DNA of 64,000 nucleotides, from contig CP001643.1 of NCBI GenBank assembly GCA_000023405.1, positions 1,674,001 through 1,738,000 of the forward strand, read 5' to 3'. Both the position numbers and the translations under genes were made by a program. Of this stretch, positions 1 through 8,690 are shown piece by piece (position 1 is the stretch's first letter; each line of letters starts with the position of its first letter). The DNA is from Brachybacterium faecium DSM 4810. GTDB taxonomy: Bacteria; Actinomycetota; Actinomycetes; Actinomycetales; Dermabacteraceae. The notes beneath the pieces are model-generated. The model was given only the letters and a program-made list of their open reading frames with translations, did no database searches and was not told where the DNA came from.

Positions 1-951
1 GCCTACGACGACGCCCTCGCGCGCCTGGAGACGATGCGCGAGCGTCTGCGCACCCCGCTCAGCGGCGGCCCGGTCGTCCACGACACCGTGCGGCAGCTCG
101 AGCCCAAGGCCCGCACCTCGCAGCTCGAGTACGAGAACGCGGTGCGCGAGGCGGTGCGCGACATCGTCGACGGCGAGATCTTCCAGGTCGTGCCCTCACA
201 GCGGTTCTCCCTGCCGATCGCCGCGGACCCGCTGGACGTGTACCGGGTGCTGCGACGCATGAACCCCAGCCCGTACATGTACCTGCTGCGCACGGTCGAC
301 GCCGACGGCGAGCCGATCGACGTGGTGGGGGCGAGCCCCGAATCGCTCGTCAGCGTGCGCGGCACCACCGCCACCACCCATCCGATCGCCGGCTCGCGGC
401 CGCGCGGGGCGAGCCCGGAGGAGGACGAGCGGCTCGGCGCCGAGCTGCTGGCCGACCCGAAGGAGCGCTCCGAGCACCTCATGCTCGTGGACCTCGCCCG
501 CAACGATCTGCAGAAGTTCTGCGCCCCCGGCACCGTGGTGGTGCGCGACTTCATGCACCTCGAGCGCTTCTCCCACATCCAGCACATCGTCTCCACGGTC
601 ACCGGGGAGCTGCGCGAGGACGTCGAGGCCTACGATGCGCTGCGCGCCACGTTCCCGGCCGGCACCCTCTCCGGCGCCCCGAAGCCCTCGGCCATGCGGA
701 TCATCGACCGGCTCGAGCCGGTGCGCCGCGGCGTCTACGGCGGCACGGTCGGGTACTTCGACTTCGCGGGCGACATGGACATGGCGATCGCCATCCGCAC
801 CGCCGTGATCAAGGACGGCACCGCGCACGTCCAGGCCGGCGGGGGAGTGGTCGCCGACTCCGACGCCACCATGGAGCATCGCGAGACCCAGTCGAAGGCG
901 GCCGCCGCGCTGCGGGCCGCCGCCGCGGCCGACACGCTGCGCCCCGCATGA
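1..951 (+). CDS. trpE: Anthranilate synthase component I, 3' part (5' end outside window)
   Basis: The reading frame is open from base 1, so the start lies upstream and only the C-terminal 316 residues are present. It is the chorismate-binding domain of anthranilate synthase, which makes anthranilate from chorismate and glutamine as the first step of tryptophan synthesis. Signature blocks visible are FQVVPSQRFS, SPYMYLL, PIAGSRPRG, ERSEHLMLVDLARND, FPAGTLSGAPKPSAM and QAGGGVVADSD, as in TrpE and related chorismate-utilising enzymes. The stop overlaps the next start by 4 nt (ATGA), so it is probably co-translated with the following membrane protein, and trpC-B-A follow on the same strand. No trpG or trpD is in the window. 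The identification is secure; the N-terminal half cannot be judged. Confidence 0.95.
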   Translation, partial: AYDDALARLETMRERLRTPLSGGPVVHDTVRQLEPKARTSQLEYENAVREAVRDIVDGEIFQVVPSQRFSLPIAADPLDVYRVLRRMNPSPYMYLLRTVDADGEPIDVVGASPESLVSVRGTTATTHPIAGSRPRGASPEEDERLGAELLADPKERSEHLMLVDLARNDLQKFCAPGTVVVRDFMHLERFSHIQHIVSTVTGELREDVEAYDALRATFPAGTLSGAPKPSAMRIIDRLEPVRRGVYGGTVGYFDFAGDMDMAIAIRTAVIKDGTAHVQAGGGVVADSDATMEHRETQSKAAAALRAAAAADTLRPA

Positions 952-1649
952 GCACGCCGGACCCCGCCGCCCGCCGCCCGCGCCTCGGGCGCCGCACCGC
1001 CGTGCTCGCCGGCACCGCTGCCTCCGCGCTCCTGGCCGGCGCCACCCGCACCACCTGGGTCCAGGCGAGCGCCCCGGACCTCACCGGCACCGCGCAGAGC
1101 GTGGACGTGCTCGGCGCGGACGCCGCCCCCGCGGTGCTCGCCCTGGCCCTCGCCGGGATCGCCGCCTCCCTGGCCACCTCCCTCTCCTCGGCCTGGGTGC
1201 GCTTCCTCACCGGGCCGGTGCTGCTGCTGGCCGGCGCGGGCGCCGGCATCGCCGCGCTCGGCGTGATGCGCGCCCCCGAGGCCGCCGCGGGCTCCGCCGT
1301 CGCCTCCGCCACCGGGGTGGTGGGGGCGCAGATCGAGGCCGAGACCACCTCGTGGCCGCTGCTCGCCCTCGTGCCCGCGCTCGCGGTCGCCGGGATCGGG
1401 GTGCTGATGCTCCTCGCGGGAGGTGGATGGCCGCGCCGCACCCGCTACCGCAGCGCCGCCGTCACGGCCATCGCCGACCCCTCGGACGATCCGGCCGCCG
1501 CGTGGGACGCGCTCACGCGCGGCGAGGACCCGAGCCTCGGCGACCCGGGGGACGCCCACCTCGGCGACCGGGCGGAGCCCCGCCTCGGAGACCCGGAGGA
1601 GCCCGCCGCCGCACGCCCGGAGGACGAGGCGCCGCCCGCCGCGCGGTGA
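948..1649 (+). CDS. Trp biosynthesis-associated membrane protein
   Basis: A 233-residue protein encoded between trpE and trpC, where actinobacteria commonly carry a 'Trp operon-associated membrane protein' (TIGR02234/Trp_oprn_chp family). It starts with an ATG that overlaps the trpE stop. I see about four hydrophobic segments, near residues 18-30, 60-80, 85-105 and 140-165. The C-terminal tail of about 60 residues is rich in D, E, P and R, with a loosely repeated GDP/GDR pattern typical of a disordered cytoplasmic tail. The biochemical role of the family is unknown to me. The call rests on position, length and topology rather than on a catalytic motif. Confidence 0.8.
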   Translation: MSTPDPAARRPRLGRRTAVLAGTAASALLAGATRTTWVQASAPDLTGTAQSVDVLGADAAPAVLALALAGIAASLATSLSSAWVRFLTGPVLLLAGAGAGIAALGVMRAPEAAAGSAVASATGVVGAQIEAETTSWPLLALVPALAVAGIGVLMLLAGGGWPRRTRYRSAAVTAIADPSDDPAAAWDALTRGEDPSLGDPGDAHLGDRAEPRLGDPEEPAAARPEDEAPPAAR

Positions 1650-1760
1650 TGCCGCTCACCGGCGGCGCGACACCCCCTGCACGCCGGCGGACGCTGCGCC
1701 GCTCGGCACCGGATGACGTGGCACAATGGCCACGACCGGGACCCTGACTGGAGAAGGATC

Positions 1761-2075
1761 ATGCCGAAGACCTACGCTGTGCCGCCGCCCCCTCACCACA
1801 ACGAGGGCAAGACCGTCGCCGGCTGGACCATGAACCTCGGCATCGTCCTGGGCGCCCTCTGCATCGGCATCGGCATGGTCATCAGCCCGCTCGCCGTCCT
1901 GATCTGGGTGGGCGCCGCGATCATCGCCCTGGCGATCATCATCGGTGCGGGCCTGTCCCTCGCCGGCCTCGGCCAGCCGCGCGGCTACGACGTGGCCTCC
2001 GCGGCGGCGACCGCCGAGGGCAGCTCCGACGCGAATGCCCGCTCCGACCGGCCCGCCGAGGCCGACGCGAGGTGA
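1761..2075 (+). CDS. HGxxPAAW-like small membrane protein
   Basis: A 104-residue protein with a short hydrophilic N-terminus, the segment HNEGKTVAGW at about residues 11-20, and two hydrophobic helices near 24-45 and 50-75. Actinobacterial trp operons often carry a small membrane protein with an HGxxPAAW motif just before trpC; here the motif is degenerate (GKTVAGW), so family membership is inferred. I chose the ATG at 1761 because GAGAAGGA precedes it at 1751-1758; an in-frame ATG at 1713 has no comparable ribosome-binding site. The tail is acidic and alanine-rich. The stop overlaps the following GTG start. Function is unknown. Confidence 0.7.
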   Translation: MPKTYAVPPPPHHNEGKTVAGWTMNLGIVLGALCIGIGMVISPLAVLIWVGAAIIALAIIIGAGLSLAGLGQPRGYDVASAAATAEGSSDANARSDRPAEADAR

Positions 2076-2539
2076 CCGCGACGGTGCGGGGCGGACGCGG
2101 CCTCGCCGCGCCCAGCCCGCGCGCCCGCGGTCCGCGCCGCGCCCTGCTGCCGCTCGCGATCGGCGCCGCGGCCCTGGCCGTCGCCGGTGCGGTGCAGCTG
2201 GTCTTCGACCCGTTCCGCACCCACATCCCGCTGTGCCTGCTCAACCACCTCACCGGCCTGGAGTGCCCCGGCTGCGGCGCCATCCGCGCGGTGCACGCCC
2301 TGCTCGCCGGTGACCCGCTGCTCGCACTGCGCAACAACGTGCTGATCACCCTCGCGGTGCCGATGGTCGGCACCGGGCTGGTGGTCTGGGCCGTGCGGCG
2401 CGCACGGGGGGAGATCACCGACCTGATGCCCTCGAGGACGGTCCTGCTGGTGCTCGTGGGCATCGCCGTCCTCTTCGCCGTGCTGCGGAACCTGCCGATG
2501 TTCTGGTTCCTGGCCCCGATCTCCTACGCCGGCGGCTGA
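2072..2539 (+). CDS. DUF2752 domain membrane protein
   Basis: A 155-residue membrane protein starting at a GTG that overlaps the previous stop (GTGA). The diagnostic stretch is [19 protein letters not shown] at about residues 60-78, followed by a conserved [10 protein letters not shown], matching the DUF2752 family, which has a CPxCG-type motif and three or four membrane helices. Hydrophobic helices are visible near residues 25-45, 88-110 and 125-150. The paired cysteines could bind metal or form a disulfide, but no function is established. It sits inside the trp cluster and is likely co-transcribed with trpC downstream. Confidence 0.8.
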   Translation: MTATVRGGRGLAAPSPRARGPRRALLPLAIGAAALAVAGAVQLVFDPFRTHIPLCLLNHLTGLECPGCGAIRAVHALLAGDPLLALRNNVLITLAVPMVGTGLVVWAVRRARGEITDLMPSRTVLLVLVGIAVLFAVLRNLPMFWFLAPISYAGG

Positions 2540-2616
2540 GACCCCGCAGGAGCCCGACGCACCCGGCGGTGCCCGTGCCGGCACCGCCCCGCCCCGATCT
2601 GCTGCAGGAGGCCTGT

Positions 2617-3450
2617 GTGACCACCACCGGAACCGTTCTCGACGACATCATCGTCGGTGTGCGGGAGGACCTCGCCACGCGACGGGACGCCGTCCCCGAG
2701 GCGGAGATCGATCGCCGCGCCCGCGCCGCGGCCCCCGCCCTCGACGCCGCCGCCCGCCTGCGCGGCGACGGCAGCACCATGGGGCTGATCGCCGAGGTCA
2801 AGCGCTCCAGCCCCTCCAAGGGCGCCCTCGCCGAGATCCCCGAGCCGGCCGAGCTCGCCGCCACCTACGCGGCCTCCGGCGCCTCCGCGATCAGCGTCCT
2901 CACCGAGCAGCGCCGCTTCCGCGGCTCCCTCGCGGACCTCGACGCCGTCCGCGCCCGCGTGGACGTGCCCGTGCTGCGCAAGGACTTCGTCGTCGAGCCC
3001 TACCAGGTGCTCGAGGCCCGCGCCCACGGCGCCGATCTCGTGCTGCTCATCGTCGCCGCCCTCGACGACGTCCAGCTGCGCGAGCTGCACGACCTCGCGA
3101 CCGAGCTCGGCATGCAGGCCCTCGTCGAGACCCACACGCACGGCGAGCTCGAGCGCGCCCTCGCCCTCGAGGCGGACATCATCGGCGTCAACGCCCGCAA
3201 CCTCAAGGACCTCACCGTCGACCTCGGCCGCGCCGCCGATCTGCTGGCCCGGATCCCCGCCGGCCCCCTCGCGATCGGCGAATCCGCCGTGGCCTCCGCC
3301 GCGGACGTCGAGGCCTATGCCGCCGCGGGAGCCGATGCGGTGCTCGTCGGCGAGGCCCTGGTCACCTCGGGCGACCCCGCCGGCGAAGCCGCCTCGTACC
3401 GTCGGGTGGCCCGCCGTGGCCGCCCCCAGCCGGAAGGAGCTCACGCATGA
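2617..3450 (+). CDS. trpC: Indole-3-glycerol phosphate synthase
   Basis: A 277-residue (beta/alpha)8-barrel enzyme that closes carboxyphenylaminodeoxyribulose phosphate to indole-3-glycerol phosphate. The conserved landmarks are [12 protein letters not shown] (catalytic Lys), [25 protein letters not shown] (second catalytic Lys), [19 protein letters not shown] and AIGESAV. The GTG at 2617 was chosen because GCAGGAG lies at 2604-2610 and the protein then has the usual family length; upstream in-frame codons give an unlikely P-rich extension. Its stop overlaps the trpB ATG by 4 nt, so synthesis of TrpC and TrpB is probably translationally coupled. Confidence 0.96.
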   Translation: MTTTGTVLDDIIVGVREDLATRRDAVPEAEIDRRARAAAPALDAAARLRGDGSTMGLIAEVKRSSPSKGALAEIPEPAELAATYAASGASAISVLTEQRRFRGSLADLDAVRARVDVPVLRKDFVVEPYQVLEARAHGADLVLLIVAALDDVQLRELHDLATELGMQALVETHTHGELERALALEADIIGVNARNLKDLTVDLGRAADLLARIPAGPLAIGESAVASAADVEAYAAAGADAVLVGEALVTSGDPAGEAASYRRVARRGRPQPEGAHA

Positions 3451-4793
3451 GCAGCCCCGACCCCGACCGCGCCCGGACCGCCGGCGTCGTCCCGGACCTC
3501 ACCCGGCCCACCACCGCGCTGCGCTCCGAGATGGGGCCCTACTTCGGCGACTTCGGCGGCCGCTTCCTGCCCGAGGCCCTCGTGCCCGCGCTCGACGAGC
3601 TCACCGAGATGTACGAGAAGGCGCTCATCGACCCCGAGTTCACCGCCGAGCTGCAGCAGCTGGCCGCCCAGTACACCGGCCGGCCCTCGCTGCTGTCCGA
3701 GGCGCCGCGCTTCTCCCAGCTGGCGGGCGGTGCGCGCATCCTGCTCAAGCGCGAGGACCTCAACCACACCGGCTCCCACAAGATCAACAACGTGCTGGGC
3801 CAGGCCCTGCTCACCCGCCGGATGGGCAAGACCCGCGTGATCGCCGAGACCGGCGCGGGCCAGCACGGCGTGGCGACCGCGACCGCCGCAGCGCTGTTCG
3901 GCCTGGACTGCACCATCTACATGGGCGCCGAGGACACCGAGCGGCAGGCGCTGAACGTGGCCCGCATGCGGCTGCTCGGCGCCGAGGTGGTCGCCGTCGA
4001 CCAGGGCTCGCGCACCCTCAAGGACGCGATCAACGAGGCCTTCCGCGACTGGGTCGCCAACGTGGAGACCACCCACTACCTGCTGGGCACCGTCGCCGGC
4101 CCCCATCCCTTCCCCGCCATGGTGCGCGACTTCCACCGCATCATCGGCGAGGAAGCCCGCGCACAGACCCTCGAGCGGGTGGGACGCCTGCCCGACGCCG
4201 TCGTGGCCTGCGTGGGCGGCGGCTCCAACGCGATGGGCATCTTCCACGCCTTCCTCGATGACACGGACCCGGCGGTGCGTCTCATCGGCTGCGAGGCCGG
4301 CGGTGACGGCCTCTCCTCGGGCCGCCACTCGGCGACCATCACCGGCGGCACCGCCGGGGTGCTCCACGGCGCCCGCAGCTTCGTCATGCAGGACGAGGAC
4401 GGCCAGACCATCGAGTCGCACTCCGTCTCCGCGGGCCTGGACTATCCCAGCGTCGGCCCCGAGCACGCCTGGCTGGCGGACATCGGCCGGGCCGAGTACC
4501 GCGCGATCGACGACGGCCCCGCGATGGAGGCCTTCGCGCTGCTGTCCATGACCGAGGGCATCATGCCCGCGATCGAGTCCGCCCACGCCCTCGCCGGAGC
4601 GCTCGCCCTGGGCCGCGAGCTGGGCGAGGACGCGGTGATCCTGGTGAGCCTCTCCGGTCGCGGCGACAAGGACGTGGACACCGCCTCGCGCTGGTTCGGG
4701 CTGGTGGGGGACGAGCCGGCCCGCGCCGATCTCGCCGCCCTGCGCGATGCCGCCCGCCGCATCAGCCCCGACCAGGCACAGGAGCCCCGATGA
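3447..4793 (+). CDS. trpB: Tryptophan synthase beta subunit
   Basis: A 448-residue PLP enzyme that joins indole and L-serine in the alpha2-beta2 tryptophan synthase complex. The PLP Schiff-base lysine is in HTGSHKINN (K112), the phosphate-binding loop is GGGSNAMGI near residue 255, and [13 protein letters not shown] is present. The N-terminus ([15 protein letters not shown]) is typical of TrpB1. It overlaps trpC upstream and trpA downstream by ATGA junctions, giving a tightly coupled trpCBA block. The C-terminal tail adds a short family-variable extension. Confidence 0.98.
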   Translation: MSSPDPDRARTAGVVPDLTRPTTALRSEMGPYFGDFGGRFLPEALVPALDELTEMYEKALIDPEFTAELQQLAAQYTGRPSLLSEAPRFSQLAGGARILLKREDLNHTGSHKINNVLGQALLTRRMGKTRVIAETGAGQHGVATATAAALFGLDCTIYMGAEDTERQALNVARMRLLGAEVVAVDQGSRTLKDAINEAFRDWVANVETTHYLLGTVAGPHPFPAMVRDFHRIIGEEARAQTLERVGRLPDAVVACVGGGSNAMGIFHAFLDDTDPAVRLIGCEAGGDGLSSGRHSATITGGTAGVLHGARSFVMQDEDGQTIESHSVSAGLDYPSVGPEHAWLADIGRAEYRAIDDGPAMEAFALLSMTEGIMPAIESAHALAGALALGRELGEDAVILVSLSGRGDKDVDTASRWFGLVGDEPARADLAALRDAARRISPDQAQEPR

Positions 4794-5623
4794 ACCCCGC
4801 CGACACCTCCCGCCTGCGCGCCGACGACGTCCTGGACCGTGCCCGGGCCGAGAACCGCTCCGCCCTCGTCGCCTACCTGCCCGTCGGCTTCCCCGACCTC
4901 GACCGCTCGATCGAGGCGGCACGGATCCTCATCGACCACGGCGCCGACATGATCGAGCTCGGCCTGCCCTACTCCGACCCCGTCATGGACGGCGCCGTGA
5001 TCCAACAGGCCGCCTCGACCGCCCTGGCCCGCGGCACCCGCACCCGCCACGTGCTCGAGGCCGTCGAGGCCCTCTCGGGCCGCGGCGCGGCGATCCTCGT
5101 GATGAGCTACTGGAACCCGGTGCTGGCCTACGGCCCGAACGCCTTCGCCCGCGACCTCGCCGCCGCCGGCGGCGCGGGCGTGATCACCCCCGACCTCATC
5201 CCCGACGAGGGAGCGGACTGGATCGCCGCGAGCGAGGAGCACGCGGTGGACCGGGTGTTCCTCGTGGCGCCGAGCTCTCCCCGCGATCGTCTCGAGCACG
5301 TCGTCTCGCACACGCGCGGCTTCGTCTACGCGGCGAGCACGATGGGCGTGACCGGCACCCGGGCGAGCGTCTCGAACGCCACGGAGGGCCTCGTCGCGCG
5401 CACCCGCGCGGCCGGGGCGAAGAACGTCTGCGTGGGGCTCGGCGTCTCGAACGGCGAGCAGGCCGCGGAGGTGGGCTCGTACGCGGACGGGGTGATCGTC
5501 GGCTCCGCCTTCGTGCGCGCGCTGCTCGAGCACGAGGGCGACGACGCGGCGGCCCGCACCGCCCTCGCGGCGGTGGCCGACGACCTGCGCGGCGGCGTCG
5601 AGCGCGCCCGCACCGAGAGCTGA
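4790..5623 (+). CDS. trpA: Tryptophan synthase alpha subunit
   Basis: A 277-residue TIM-barrel subunit that cleaves indole-3-glycerol phosphate to indole and glyceraldehyde 3-phosphate and channels indole to TrpB. The catalytic Glu and Asp are in [14 protein letters not shown] (E56 and D67, the positions equivalent to E. coli E49 and D60). The loop [13 protein letters not shown] and the phosphate-binding GVIVGSAFV near the end are also present. The ATG overlaps the trpB stop. It is followed after 11 nt by lgt, the usual actinobacterial order. Confidence 0.97.
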   Translation: MNPADTSRLRADDVLDRARAENRSALVAYLPVGFPDLDRSIEAARILIDHGADMIELGLPYSDPVMDGAVIQQAASTALARGTRTRHVLEAVEALSGRGAAILVMSYWNPVLAYGPNAFARDLAAAGGAGVITPDLIPDEGADWIAASEEHAVDRVFLVAPSSPRDRLEHVVSHTRGFVYAASTMGVTGTRASVSNATEGLVARTRAAGAKNVCVGLGVSNGEQAAEVGSYADGVIVGSAFVRALLEHEGDDAAARTALAAVADDLRGGVERARTES

Positions 5624-5634
5624 GGGGAGAGGAC

Positions 5635-6558
5635 GTGATCCCCAGCCCCTCGATCTCCGCGCTCTCCCTCGGGCCGCTGACGATCCACTTCTACGCCCTG
5701 TGCATCCTCTCCGGGATCGCGGTGGCGCTGTGGTGGGCCACCAAGCGCTGGGAACGGCGCGGCGGCGACGGGGACACCCTGTTCGACATCATCTTCGTCG
5801 CGGTGATCGCCGGGATCGTCGGCTCCCGCGTCTGGCACGTGCTGACCTCCCCGGAGCCCTTCTTCGGCCCGGACGGCGACCCGATCTCCGTGCTGTACAT
5901 CTGGCAGGGCGGGCTCGCGATCTACGGCGGCGTCGCCGGCGGCGCCCTCGCGGTATGGCTGATGGCCCGCCACAAGGGCGTCTCCTTCACCGCCCTCGCG
6001 GACACCGTCGCCCCCACCCTGCTGATCGCCCAGGTGCTGGGGCGCTTCGGCAACTGGTTCAACCAGGAGCTCTACGGCCCCGAGCTCGACGCCTGGTGGG
6101 CGTGGGACGTCACCTGCGTCACGAACGGGCAGACCATCGGCGGCTGCGTGCCCGGCACGTACCATCCCACCTTCCTCTACGAGCAGCTGTGGAACCTCGC
6201 GGGCATCGCCGTGCTGGTGCTGCTCAGCCGCCGCTTCCAGTGGGCCGGCGGGCGCGTGTTCTGGGCCTACGTCGCGATCTACTCCACCGGCCGGGCCTGG
6301 ATCGACGCGATCCGCTCCGAGCCGGTGATGATGATCGGCCCCTTCCGCATCCACACCCTCGTCGCGATCCTCATGGCGCTGGTCGGGATCGCGGCGTTCG
6401 TGCTGCTGACGGTGCGCAAGCAGAAGCGCGAGGGAGAGGTCGTCGCCGCCGACGGCTCCTTCACCCTGCCCGCCCGGACGGCGGGCGACGGCCCCGACGA
6501 GGGCGAGCATCCCGGGACGACTCCTCCGGGCGGCGACGGCGCGGCACCCGCGTCCTAG
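5635..6558 (+). CDS. lgt: Prolipoprotein diacylglyceryl transferase
   Basis: A 307-residue polytopic membrane enzyme that transfers diacylglycerol from phosphatidylglycerol to the lipobox cysteine of prolipoproteins. Diagnostic motifs are IWQGGLAIYGGVAGG, GRFGNWFNQELYG (the Lgt signature) and HPTFLYEQLWN, with about seven hydrophobic helices. I placed the start at the GTG at 5635, just after GGGGAGAGGA at 5624-5633, which gives the normal N-terminus (PSISALSLGPLTIHFYAL); the frame is also open far upstream over trpA, but that is a shadow. The C-terminal tail is hydrophilic. Its client lipoproteins include the two substrate-binding proteins in this window. Confidence 0.95.
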   Translation: MIPSPSISALSLGPLTIHFYALCILSGIAVALWWATKRWERRGGDGDTLFDIIFVAVIAGIVGSRVWHVLTSPEPFFGPDGDPISVLYIWQGGLAIYGGVAGGALAVWLMARHKGVSFTALADTVAPTLLIAQVLGRFGNWFNQELYGPELDAWWAWDVTCVTNGQTIGGCVPGTYHPTFLYEQLWNLAGIAVLVLLSRRFQWAGGRVFWAYVAIYSTGRAWIDAIRSEPVMMIGPFRIHTLVAILMALVGIAAFVLLTVRKQKREGEVVAADGSFTLPARTAGDGPDEGEHPGTTPPGGDGAAPAS

Positions 6559-6940
6559 CGCGCACCGCGGGCACGGTCCCGGTGCCCAGCGCAGCCGGGT
6601 GGTCGCCGGGAGGCACCCGGTGATGGGATACCTCACCTCGGGGCACCGGCTCGCCACGGCGCATCTCACCGGCTCTCCCGGCGCCTCGGCGCGTCGAGGG
6701 CGACAGGCCCTCGAGGACCCGTTCTGCGTGCGCGGAGGGGCGTGCTGCGTCCCTCCACGAGCCGCCCCGCGAGCGTCTCCGGGCAGCAGTTCGCGGCCCC
6801 GCCCCGTGTGCCCGGGCGAGAACCCTGTCACAGTGTGAAAGACTAGGGGCAAGAACACGCGATGCCGCGGCCCTCCTGCGGCGCACGCGCGCTGTCCCCG
6901 GAGGGACCGCGGCCCTCACACGAACTACAGATGGGTTGAC
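6559..6940. other. lgt-pyk intergenic region, structured, no gene seen
   Basis: 382 bp without a convincing gene. A weak hairpin at 6569-6587 (GGGCAC/GTGCCC) just after the lgt stop may end the trp-lgt transcript. A stronger perfect 8-bp stem with a 5-nt loop lies at 6694-6714 (TCGAGGGC/GCCCTCGA), followed by a 6-bp GGAGGG/CCCTCC stem at about 6735-6757. Near 6827 an inverted TCACA-G-TGTGA occurs. I recognised no riboswitch consensus. Many relatives carry gltB and gltD in this position; neither is present. The pyk promoter probably lies in the last 120 bp, but I cannot point to clear -35/-10 boxes. Confidence 0.5.
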
Positions 6941-8410
6941 ATGCGCAAAGCGAAGATCGTCTGCACTCTCGGTCCCGCGACCAACACGTACGAGCAGATC
7001 CGCACGCTGATCGAGGCCGGGATGAACGTCGCCCGGATGAACTTCAGCCACGGCACGCACGACGATCACGCGCAGGTGTACGCGAACATCCGGCGCGCGT
7101 CCGAGGATCTGGGCAAGAACGTCGCCGTCCTCGTGGACCTGCAGGGGCCGAAGATCCGCCTGGGCACCTTCGCGGACGGCCCGCACCAGCTCGAGGTCGG
7201 CGAGACCTTCACCATCACGACCGATGACGTCGACGGCACCCGCGAGCGGGTCTCGACCACCTTCAAGGGCCTGCCGGGCGACTGCCGCCCCGGTGACGTG
7301 CTGCTCATCGACGACGGCAAGGTCTCGGTGCGCGTCACCGAGGTCACCGACACCGAGGTCGTGACGGTCGTCGAGGTCCCCGGCCCGGTCTCGAACAACA
7401 AGGGCATCAACCTGCCGGGCGTGGCCGTCTCCGTGCCCGCCATGAGCGAGAAGGACATCGCCGATCTCCGCTTCGGCCTGGGCCTGGGCGCGGACCTGGT
7501 GGCGCTCTCCTTCGTGCGCGACGCGCACGACATGGACGACGTCCTGCGCATCATGCAGGAGGAGGACCGCCGCGTCCCCGTGGTCGCCAAGATCGAGAAG
7601 CCGCAGGCCGTGCGGGCGCTGCGCTCCATCGTCGGCGCCTTCGACGGCATCATGGTCGCCCGCGGCGACCTCGGCGTCGAGCTGCCGCTCGAGCAGGTCC
7701 CGCTGGTCCAGAAGCGCGCCATCGAGCTCGCCCGCCGCAACGCGAAGCCCGTGATCGTGGCCACGCAGGTGCTCGAGTCGATGATCGAGAGCCCGCGCCC
7801 CACCCGCGCGGAGGCCTCGGACTGCGCCAACGCGATCCTCGACGGCGCCGACGCGGTCATGCTCTCGGGCGAGACCAGCGTGGGCAAGTATCCCTTCGAG
7901 GCCGTGCGCACGATGGCGCGCATCGTCACGAACACCGAGGAGAACGGCGCGGACCGGATCCTCCCGCTGGGCACCATCCCGCACACCCGCGGCGGTGCGA
8001 TCACCCGCGCTGCCGCCGAGATCGGCGATCAGCTCTCCGCGCAGTACCTCGTGACGTTCACCGAGTCCGGTGACACCGCGCGCCGCCTGTCCCGCCTGCG
8101 GCCCACGATCCCGCTGCTGGCCATGACGCCGTACCCCGAGGTGGCTCGCCAGCTGTCGCTGACCTGGGGCATCGAGGCGCACCTGGTGCCGATGCAGAAG
8201 GACTCCGACACGATGGTCGGCGTGGTCGACGAGCTGCTGCGCGAGCAGAAGGGCCTGCAGAAGAACGACCTGGTCATCATCGCGGCCGGCTCCCCTCCCG
8301 GGGTGCACGGCTCGACCAACACGCTGCGCGTGCACCGCATCGGCGACCTCGACGGCACCGAGTCGGCACGCATCGAGGCGGACCGCATCGCCGCCGGCCC
8401 GCAGGGCTGA
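6941..8410 (+). CDS. pyk: Pyruvate kinase
   Basis: A 489-residue glycolytic enzyme converting phosphoenolpyruvate and ADP to pyruvate and ATP. Landmarks are KIVCTLGPAT at the N-terminus, MNFSHGTHDDH, DLQGPKIRLG, the active-site block KIEKPQAV with MVARGDLGVELPLEQVP, and ATQVLESMIESPRPTRAE. The B domain (about residues 70-168) and a C-terminal regulatory domain are complete. The ATG follows a weak ribosome-binding site. It is monocistronic: a very strong palindromic terminator follows 24 bp after the stop. Confidence 0.97.
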   Translation: MRKAKIVCTLGPATNTYEQIRTLIEAGMNVARMNFSHGTHDDHAQVYANIRRASEDLGKNVAVLVDLQGPKIRLGTFADGPHQLEVGETFTITTDDVDGTRERVSTTFKGLPGDCRPGDVLLIDDGKVSVRVTEVTDTEVVTVVEVPGPVSNNKGINLPGVAVSVPAMSEKDIADLRFGLGLGADLVALSFVRDAHDMDDVLRIMQEEDRRVPVVAKIEKPQAVRALRSIVGAFDGIMVARGDLGVELPLEQVPLVQKRAIELARRNAKPVIVATQVLESMIESPRPTRAEASDCANAILDGADAVMLSGETSVGKYPFEAVRTMARIVTNTEENGADRILPLGTIPHTRGGAITRAAAEIGDQLSAQYLVTFTESGDTARRLSRLRPTIPLLAMTPYPEVARQLSLTWGIEAHLVPMQKDSDTMVGVVDELLREQKGLQKNDLVIIAAGSPPGVHGSTNTLRVHRIGDLDGTESARIEADRIAAGPQG

Positions 8411-8434
8411 GTCCGGCCCCGCTGAGACTCTCAC

Positions 8435-8484
8435 CACGACGGCGGTGCCCGTCGGCCGCGCGGCCGACGGGCACCGCCGTCGTG
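8435..8484. terminator. 50-bp perfect palindrome, bidirectional terminator
   Basis: Bases 8435-8459 and 8460-8484 are exact reverse complements, giving a 25-bp perfect palindrome with no spacer; in RNA the apex would open to a small loop. It lies between the pyk stop (plus strand) and the 3' end of tRNA-Leu (minus strand), so it can end both convergent transcripts. There is no U-tract on either side, which is usual for very G+C-rich genomes. Confidence 0.85.
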
Positions 8485-8490
8485 TGTCCG

Positions 8491-8576
8491 TGGTGCCGGG
8501 TGCGGGACTCGAACCCGCACGCCCTCGCGGACAGCGCATTTTGAGTGCGCCGCGTCTACCATTCCGCCAACCCGGC
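8491..8576 (-). tRNA. tRNA-Leu, anticodon CAA
   Basis: Read on the minus strand, the 5' end GCCGGGT pairs with ACCCGGC before an encoded CCA (8491-8493). The D-arm contains GGTAGACGC, the anticodon stem GCGCA/TGCGC encloses the loop CTCAAAA (anticodon CAA), a long variable arm follows (class II tRNA), and the T-loop GGTTCGAGTCC is intact. Length is 86 nt including CCA. It decodes UUG, a rare codon in this G+C-rich genome. It is transcribed towards pyk and shares the palindromic terminator. Confidence 0.97.
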
Positions 8577-8602
8577 TCACCCCCCATGCAGGAGGGCTGG
8601 AT

Positions 8603-8608
8603 TAGGAT
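8603..8608 (+). promoter_or_regulatory. Putative -10 box upstream of pdtaR (TAGGAT)
   Basis: TAGGAT matches the actinobacterial TANNNT -10 pattern. The expected transcription start, about 7 nt downstream, falls at or next to the ATG of a short upstream ORF at 8616. No -35 consensus is visible, which is common for such promoters. Confidence 0.5.
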
Positions 8609-8615
8609 ACCGCTG

Positions 8616-8690
8616 ATGACCACCGGCCTCGGTCCTCAGGGTGCGGCGCACCCCGGGGCGAGGCCCCTTCCGAGACACAGGGCGACATGA
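8616..8690 (+). CDS. Putative leaderless upstream ORF coupled to pdtaR
   Basis: A 24-codon ORF (starts MTTGLGPQG, ends PRHRAT) whose ATG lies 7 nt after the TAGGAT -10 box, as expected for a leaderless message. Its TGA (8688-8690) overlaps the pdtaR ATG (8687-8689) in an ATGA junction. The sequence before the pdtaR ATG has no good Shine-Dalgarno motif, so terminating ribosomes may start pdtaR translation. The peptide resembles nothing I recognise. Codon composition alone cannot prove it is translated. Confidence 0.4.
   Translation: MTTGLGPQGAAHPGARPLPRHRAT

Noticed and set aside
5635-6558. Long N-terminal extension of Lgt back into trpA
   Set aside because: The upstream frame overlaps trpA and encodes R/P-rich sequence; the GTG at 5635 with GGGGAGAGGA gives a normal Lgt.
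6590-6780. Possible riboswitch upstream of pyk
   Set aside because: Stems are present, but no consensus of a known riboswitch class was recognised; described only as structured intergenic DNA.
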